Shown here piece by piece: positions 60,024 through 64,000 of a stretch of 64,000 nt of DNA (positions within the stretch are counted from its first letter, which is position 1; every line of letters begins with the position of its first letter). The notes under the pieces were generated by a model. The model worked only from the letters and a program-made list of their open reading frames with translations. It made no database searches and was not told the origin of the DNA. A program made the position numbers and the translations under genes. This stretch comes from Flavobacterium sp. ALD4 (lineage in GTDB: Bacteria; Bacteroidota; Bacteroidia; Flavobacteriales; Flavobacteriaceae). The stretch is taken from the NCBI RefSeq assembly GCF_002836475.1, contig NZ_PJBJ01000024.1, positions 84,172 through 148,171 of the forward strand. The letters run 5' to 3'.

Positions 60024-60060
60024 TAAAAAACCCCATTACGCCAAGGCGAATGAGGTTTTT
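60024..60060 (-). terminator. Terminator of the thrS-infC-rpmI-rplT operon
   Basis: AAAAACCCCATTACGCC pairs with GGCGAATGAGGTTTTT on 60026-60060 with one bulge and one mismatch. On the minus strand it is followed by TTTTTT and further Ts. It lies about 60 bases after rplT. Confidence 0.85.
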
Positions 60061-60119
60061 GAATCTGAAACAAGCTCAGATTTAATAAGTAAGTAATTTA
60101 AATTGAGTTTATAAAACGT

Positions 60120-60464
60120 TTATTTTACTTTATTAAGTACAGCTTTGAAAGCTTCAGGGTGGTTCATCGCTAAATCGGCAAGAACTTTTCTGTTCAATTC
60201 GATTCCGTTAGCTTTTACTTTTCCCATGAATTGTGAATAAGACATTCCTTCTAATCTAGCTCCAGCGTTAATACGTTGAATCCATAAAGCACGGAAATTT
60301 CTTTTGTTCACTTTTCTATCACGGTAAGCGTAGCACATTGCTTTCTCTACCGCATTTTTAGCTACTGTCCAAACGTTTTTACGTCTACCAAAGTATCCTT
60401 TGGCTAGCTTCATTATTTTTTTTCTTCTTGCTCTTTTTGCAACTGAATTTACCGATCTTGGCAT
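60120..60464 (-). CDS. rplT: 50S ribosomal protein L20
   Basis: 114 residues, standard. The N-terminus is very basic ([20 protein letters not shown]), with the conserved [10 protein letters not shown] and [23 protein letters not shown] segments. It binds 23S rRNA early in 50S assembly and in many bacteria represses its own operon. It is the last gene of the operon, 149 bases after rpmI. Confidence 0.98.
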   Translation of the reverse strand: MPRSVNSVAKRARRKKIMKLAKGYFGRRKNVWTVAKNAVEKAMCYAYRDRKVNKRNFRALWIQRINAGARLEGMSYSQFMGKVKANGIELNRKVLADLAMNHPEAFKAVLNKVK

Positions 60465-60581
60465 AATTTTATTGTTTTTTTTGTAGCAGGCGTCCCGAAT
60501 TAAATCAAGAGAACTTAAAGGCCATACTCCAAGGTTATTTTAAATTGTTGTAACCTAAAGATTATTTATTCCTTTTTCTTT

Positions 60582-60613
60582 TCCCTCTCCTTCGGGGAGG
60601 GTTAGGGTGGGGA
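60582..60613. repeat. GC-rich hairpin between rpmI and rplT
   Basis: CCCTCTCC (60582-60589) pairs with GGGGAGGG around a three-base loop, followed by TTAGGGTGGGGAT. It stands out sharply from the AT-rich context. I recall the same string as a dispersed intergenic repeat in flavobacterial genomes. It lies in the rpmI-rplT leader on the transcript, with no T-run, so it is not an ordinary terminator. Confidence 0.6.
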
Positions 60614-60811
60614 TTATATAATTCTTAATTGTTGTTTGATGCTTTTCATATCTGATTTGTGAACTAACGCTGAATGTGTCAAAGCTAATTTACGTTTTTT
60701 AGATTTTTTAGTCAAGATGTGACTTTTAAAAGCATGCTTTCTTTTAATCTTTCCAGAACCAGTAACTTTAAATCGTTTCTTGGCGCTAGATTTGGTTTTC
60801 ATTTTAGGCAT
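60614..60811 (-). CDS. rpmI: 50S ribosomal protein L35
   Basis: 65 residues, complete. [40 protein letters not shown] and the C-terminal [11 protein letters not shown] are the family signature. Very basic rRNA-binding protein. Lies between infC and rplT in the conserved operon. Confidence 0.97.
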   Translation of the reverse strand: MPKMKTKSSAKKRFKVTGSGKIKRKHAFKSHILTKKSKKRKLALTHSALVHKSDMKSIKQQLRII

Positions 60812-60932
60812 TTTTTCCTAGTGTTTTAATTTATTCTTACTTACTTATCTTTAGCCTGAAGTTATTTCAGCCTCTTATTTTATATCAATGCCTCAATTTT
60901 GAATAACTGAAGTTTGAGACTGCAAATTGATA

Positions 60933-61490
60933 TTACTTTTTCTTTTTCGGAGCAATGAACATAATCATTCTCTTTCCTTCAAGAACCGGCATCGCTTCCA
61001 CTTTACCAAATTCTTCCAAGTCCGTAGCTAATCTTAATAATAAGATTTGACCTTGGTCTTTATAGATTATAGAACGTCCTTTAAAGAAAACAAACGCTTT
61101 CAACTTAGCGCCCTCTTTCAAGAATTTCTCAGCATTCTTTCTCTTAAACTCGTAATCATGCTCATCTGTTTGAGGGCCAAAACGAATTTCTTTAACTACT
61201 ACTTGCGTAGATTTCGATTTTAGGATTTTATCACGTTTCTTTTGTTCGTAAACAAATTTCTTGTAATCCATGATCTTACAAACCGGTGGTTCTGCATTAG
61301 GCGAAATCTCAACTAGATCTAATTCAAATTGATCAGCTAATTTTAGGGCTTCAGTAAATTTAAAAACTCCTGGCTCTATATTTTCACCTACAAGACGTAC
61401 TTCTTGTACACCACGAATAAGATTGTTTATTCTGTGGGCATCCTTCTTCTCTACGCGAGGTTGATAACCTCTGTTGCTTCTTATTGCTAT
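60933..61490 (-). CDS. infC: Translation initiation factor IF-3 with a non-AUG start
   Basis: About 186 codons. The conserved IF-3 sequence starts at [20 protein letters not shown], well upstream of the first ATG (61271, in [12 protein letters not shown]). No ATG, GTG or TTG stands at the expected place. The best start is ATA at 61488-61490, 16 bases after the thrS stop, which would yield (M)AIRSNRGYQ. The N-domain, linker and C-domain ([31 protein letters not shown]) are intact. IF-3 checks start-codon pairing, and in E. coli its AUU start underlies self-repression. A rare start here fits the same logic. Confidence 0.9.
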   Translation of the reverse strand: MAIRSNRGYQPRVEKKDAHRINNLIRGVQEVRLVGENIEPGVFKFTEALKLADQFELDLVEISPNAEPPVCKIMDYKKFVYEQKKRDKILKSKSTQVVVKEIRFGPQTDEHDYEFKRKNAEKFLKEGAKLKAFVFFKGRSIIYKDQGQILLLRLATDLEEFGKVEAMPVLEGKRMIMFIAPKKKK

Positions 61491-61506
61491 GACTTTATAA
61501 TTTAAG

Positions 61507-63453
61507 TTAAACTGTAAATACTTTTAATGTTTTTTTGATCTCTTCGTCTACTATTGCAGCAAACTCTTCGATCGTAACGCTGATGTTTCCCTTTCCTTCC
61601 TGTCCATGACGACGGATAGAAATAGTACCGTTTTTCTCTTCTTCCTCGCCTACAATCAGCATAAACGGGATCTTTTGCATTTCAGCGTCTCTAATTTTCT
61701 TGCCTATTGTCTCACTTCTATTGTCAACGAGGGCGCGAATTTCGTGATTTTCTAACAAATCTAAAACTTTTTTCGCATATATTTCATATTTTTCACTCAA
61801 AGACAATATAATAGCCTGTTCAGGCATCAACCAGAGTGGGAAATTTCCTGCCGTGTGCTCCAGCAAGATGGCTATAAACCTTTCCATCGAGCCAAAAGGC
61901 GCTCTGTGAATCATAACTGGTCTATGTAATTCGTTATCAGACCCTTTGTAAGTCAAATCAAAACGTTCAGGTAGGTTGTAATCCACCTGAATTGTTCCTA
62001 ATTGCCATTGTCTTCCTAAGGCATCTTTTACCATAAAATCCAATTTCGGACCATAGAAAGCTGCTTCGCCATATTCGATAACAGTGCTTAATCCTTTGTC
62101 TGCAGCAGCATTGATAATGGCGCTCTCAGCTTTTTCCCAGTTTTCATCGCTTCCAATGTACTTTTCTCTGTTCTCTTTGTCTCTTAAAGAGATCTGAGCG
62201 GTAAAGTTTTCAAAACCTAAAGAGCCAAATACATAAAGGACCAGGTCAATTACTTTTTTAAACTCTTCATCCAATTGCTCTGGAGTGCAAAAAATATGGG
62301 CGTCATCCTGAGTAAACCCACGTACGCGAGTCAGTCCATGTAATTCACCACTTTGTTCGTATCTGTAAACAGTACCAAACTCAGCATATCGCTTTGGTAA
62401 ATCTTTATAGGACCAAGGTCTTACATTATAAATTTCACAGTGATGAGGGCAGTTCATCGGTTTCAGTAAAAATTCTTCTCCTTCATGAGGAGTAGTGATT
62501 GGTTGAAAACTATCTGCTCCATATTTGGCATAGTGTCCAGAGGTTACATAAAGTTCTTTTTGACCAATGTGGGGGGTGATTACTTGCTCGTAACCTGCTT
62601 TTTTCTGTGCCTTCTTCAGAAATTGCTCTAATCTTTCTCTCAATGCAGCTCCTTTAGGTAGCCACAATGGCAAACCTTGACCTACTTTTTGTGAAAAAGC
62701 AAACAATTCAAGTTCCTTTCCTAGTTTTCTGTGATCGCGACGTTTTGCCTCTTCAAGTAGAAGTAAGTACTCAGTTAAATCTTTTTGTTTTGGGAATGAA
62801 GTCCCATACACACGTGTTAGTTGTTTATTTTTTTCGTTACCACGCCAATAAGCACCGGCGACACTCATTATTTTGACCGCTTTGATGATACCGGTATTTG
62901 GGATATGTCCTCCACGACATAAATCGGTAAAAGTATCGTGGTCGCAAAACGTAATCGTTCCGTCCTCAAGATTGGTGATCATCTCGGTTTTGTAAACGTT
63001 GTCTTTGTATAGTTCTAATGCTTCTGCTTTAGAAACAGGACGAAGTTTGAATTCATGCTTTCCTCTTGAAATCTCAAGAATGCGATCTTCAATTTTCTTA
63101 AAGTCAGTTTCTGTAATTTTTTGATCTTCAAAATCGATATCATAGTAGAAGCCATTAGAGATAGCTGGTCCAAGTGTTAATTTGACTCCAGGATACATTT
63201 GCTCAAGGACTTGCGCCATGACATGTGAAGTCGAATGCCAAAAAGCCTTTTTTCCGTCTTCATCATTCCATGTGTATAATATAAGACTGCCATCCGTCGT
63301 CAAAGGCGTGGTTGTTTCTACTGTTGTACCGTTAAAAGAAGCCGAAATTACATTTCTGGCAAACCCTTCACTAATGCTTTTAGCAACCTCCATCGGAGTT
63401 ACGCCTGATGCGAACTCTTTAACTGACCCATCGGGCAAAGTAATCTTAATCAT
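61507..63453 (-). CDS. thrS: Threonyl-tRNA synthetase
   Basis: 648 residues, full length. It charges tRNA-Thr. Domains in order: TGS (1-~62, [20 protein letters not shown]), editing domain ([17 protein letters not shown], ~73-; [10 protein letters not shown]), class II catalytic core with motif 1 ([18 protein letters not shown]), zinc Cys in [12 protein letters not shown], motif 2 ([26 protein letters not shown]), motif 3 ([18 protein letters not shown]), and the anticodon-binding domain (~545-648). First gene of the thrS-infC-rpmI-rplT operon, with a consensus promoter 21 bases upstream of its ATG. Confidence 0.98.
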   Translation of the reverse strand: MIKITLPDGSVKEFASGVTPMEVAKSISEGFARNVISASFNGTTVETTTPLTTDGSLILYTWNDEDGKKAFWHSTSHVMAQVLEQMYPGVKLTLGPAISNGFYYDIDFEDQKITETDFKKIEDRILEISRGKHEFKLRPVSKAEALELYKDNVYKTEMITNLEDGTITFCDHDTFTDLCRGGHIPNTGIIKAVKIMSVAGAYWRGNEKNKQLTRVYGTSFPKQKDLTEYLLLLEEAKRRDHRKLGKELELFAFSQKVGQGLPLWLPKGAALRERLEQFLKKAQKKAGYEQVITPHIGQKELYVTSGHYAKYGADSFQPITTPHEGEEFLLKPMNCPHHCEIYNVRPWSYKDLPKRYAEFGTVYRYEQSGELHGLTRVRGFTQDDAHIFCTPEQLDEEFKKVIDLVLYVFGSLGFENFTAQISLRDKENREKYIGSDENWEKAESAIINAAADKGLSTVIEYGEAAFYGPKLDFMVKDALGRQWQLGTIQVDYNLPERFDLTYKGSDNELHRPVMIHRAPFGSMERFIAILLEHTAGNFPLWLMPEQAIILSLSEKYEIYAKKVLDLLENHEIRALVDNRSETIGKKIRDAEMQKIPFMLIVGEEEEKNGTISIRRHGQEGKGNISVTIEEFAAIVDEEIKKTLKVFTV

Positions 63454-63473
63454 TGTTTGTTAATTTAAGAGTG

Positions 63474-63503
63474 CAAATATAGTCATTACAAAAACACAAA
63501 CAA
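63474..63503 (-). promoter_or_regulatory. Promoter of the thrS operon
   Basis: On the minus strand TTG (63501-63503), a 19-base spacer, then TATATTTG (63474-63481) is a perfect fit to the Bacteroidetes consensus. The predicted leader is only about 15 bases, so a long T-box-type leader is excluded. Confidence 0.85.
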
Positions 63504-64000
63504 TAGATAGCTAAGGTTTGTTCTATATATAGGAGTAAAAACAAAGCAGTTTAATATGTGGTGGTATAATAAGGTATACATAATTTATTTTTAGGAGCTA
63601 GTTCCCGTTATCCGCTACAATATCCATGTATGTCCCGATGCTTCGGTACATACATGGAGGGTTTTCACTGCTATCGGGGCTATGGGAGTAGTATTTCAGG
63701 AGGAATATTTCGAGATTACATATAATTTTAGTGAAAACAAAGCTTAGATACCGGAGACTATATAATAAAAGGAGGCAATCGGTGTATGAATCAAGAGTAG
63801 GTTTGTTATTGTATAGTAGTAAGAAATGGTAAAAAGCGCAAAATCACAGTAAAACTCCACAAACTATATACATAAAGTCACCCTCTTCTGCGTAGAGTCC
63901 TCACGCTTCGGGAGCGGAGAGAAAATAATTTCCACATTCAAAAAACTTATTTCCAGCGAGTTAAAGCTAAGTTTTGTTAGAGGTTAAAAAAAAGGCATTT
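63504..64000. repeat. Gene-free end of window with a dispersed palindromic repeat
   Basis: No gene is visible. At 63594-63690 lies a GC-richer element, GAGCTAGTTCCCGTTATCCG and GCTATCGGGGCTATGGGAG, around an 11-bp stem (TCCATGTATGT at 63622-63632 with ACATACATGGA at 63648-63658). I recall the flanking strings as a repeated intergenic element in Flavobacterium genomes with variable stem contents. The remaining 300 bases show nothing I can assign. Confidence 0.5.

Noticed and set aside
63454..63503. T-box or other long leader upstream of thrS
   Set aside because: The promoter lies 21 bases ahead of the ATG, leaving no room for a leader RNA.
1..64000. CRISPR array
   Set aside because: No regularly spaced direct repeats of 24-40 bases with unique spacers were seen; the only repeats are tRNA genes, att-like motifs and hairpins.

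Overview
This window looks like chromosome from a Flavobacterium-type member of the Bacteroidetes. The evidence is: AT-rich DNA; promoters of the form TTG-N19 to N21-TAnnTTTG (clear ahead of thrS, the tRNA cluster, the split transketolase and the VOC gene); a thrS-infC-rpmI-rplT operon; many lipoproteins with short lipoboxes; and protein families typical of the phylum (BT4734/DUF3987 protein, VirE-like N-terminus, Bacteroidetes-type dihydroorotase and Tgt). All identifications are by reading motifs; no database search was run.

Left end (1-7111): a mobile island abutting the 3' end of a tRNA-Leu(GAG) gene. It holds a large MmeI-like DNA methyltransferase/restriction enzyme that runs off the left edge, a VirE_N-DUF3987 primase/helicase-like protein, a small helix-turn-helix regulator and a tyrosine integrase. 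Two identical tRNA-Lys(TTT) genes follow.

7465-31276 is mostly ordinary chromosome: shikimate kinase, a phosphoribosyltransferase, an S4 RNA-binding protein, an FKBP lipoprotein, a split transketolase and a Crp/Fnr regulator. A perfect TTGAT-N4-ATCAA operator stands in front of the gene after the regulator. A stress-related stretch comes next (rhodaneses, DUF892, DUF1003, DUF1622, COG4705-like membrane protein), in which several genes are broken. Then come hydrolases, an M16 peptidase pair, a VOC/HxlR divergent pair, dihydroorotase, an ATP-grasp protein and an M28 peptidase.

31300-40541 is the most unusual part. A decayed tyrosine-recombinase C-terminus and a 150-bp imperfect palindrome lie just outside a segment bounded by 17-bp direct repeats (ATGAAGTTTGATTTATT). 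The right copy is the start of tgt. Just inside each repeat is a tandem pair of 11-bp repeats resembling integrase arm sites. The ~8.2-kb interior carries an ApbE relic, a tandem universal stress protein, a Ca2+/Na+ exchanger-type antiporter, a SERCA-like Ca2+ P-type ATPase and a dead IS3-family element. I read it as a decayed integrative element carrying a calcium/stress module.

40542-64000 is core chromosome again: tgt, an LptF/LptG-type permease, an EamA transporter, accA, dnaB and an AsnB-like protein. Next is a nitrogen-storage group (glutaminase, cyanophycin synthetase, cyanophycinase, isoaspartyl peptidase). It ends with a nuclease-like EEP protein, a lipoprotein, a TPR sensor kinase with its response regulator, and the thrS-infC-rpmI-rplT operon, whose infC has no ATG at its conserved N-terminus (ATA start inferred). 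Broken genes are frequent across the window (rhodanese, OYE, DUF1622, phosphatase, ApbE, IS3, integrase). Some carry single-base shifts in homopolymers, so sequencing error should be separated from true decay.
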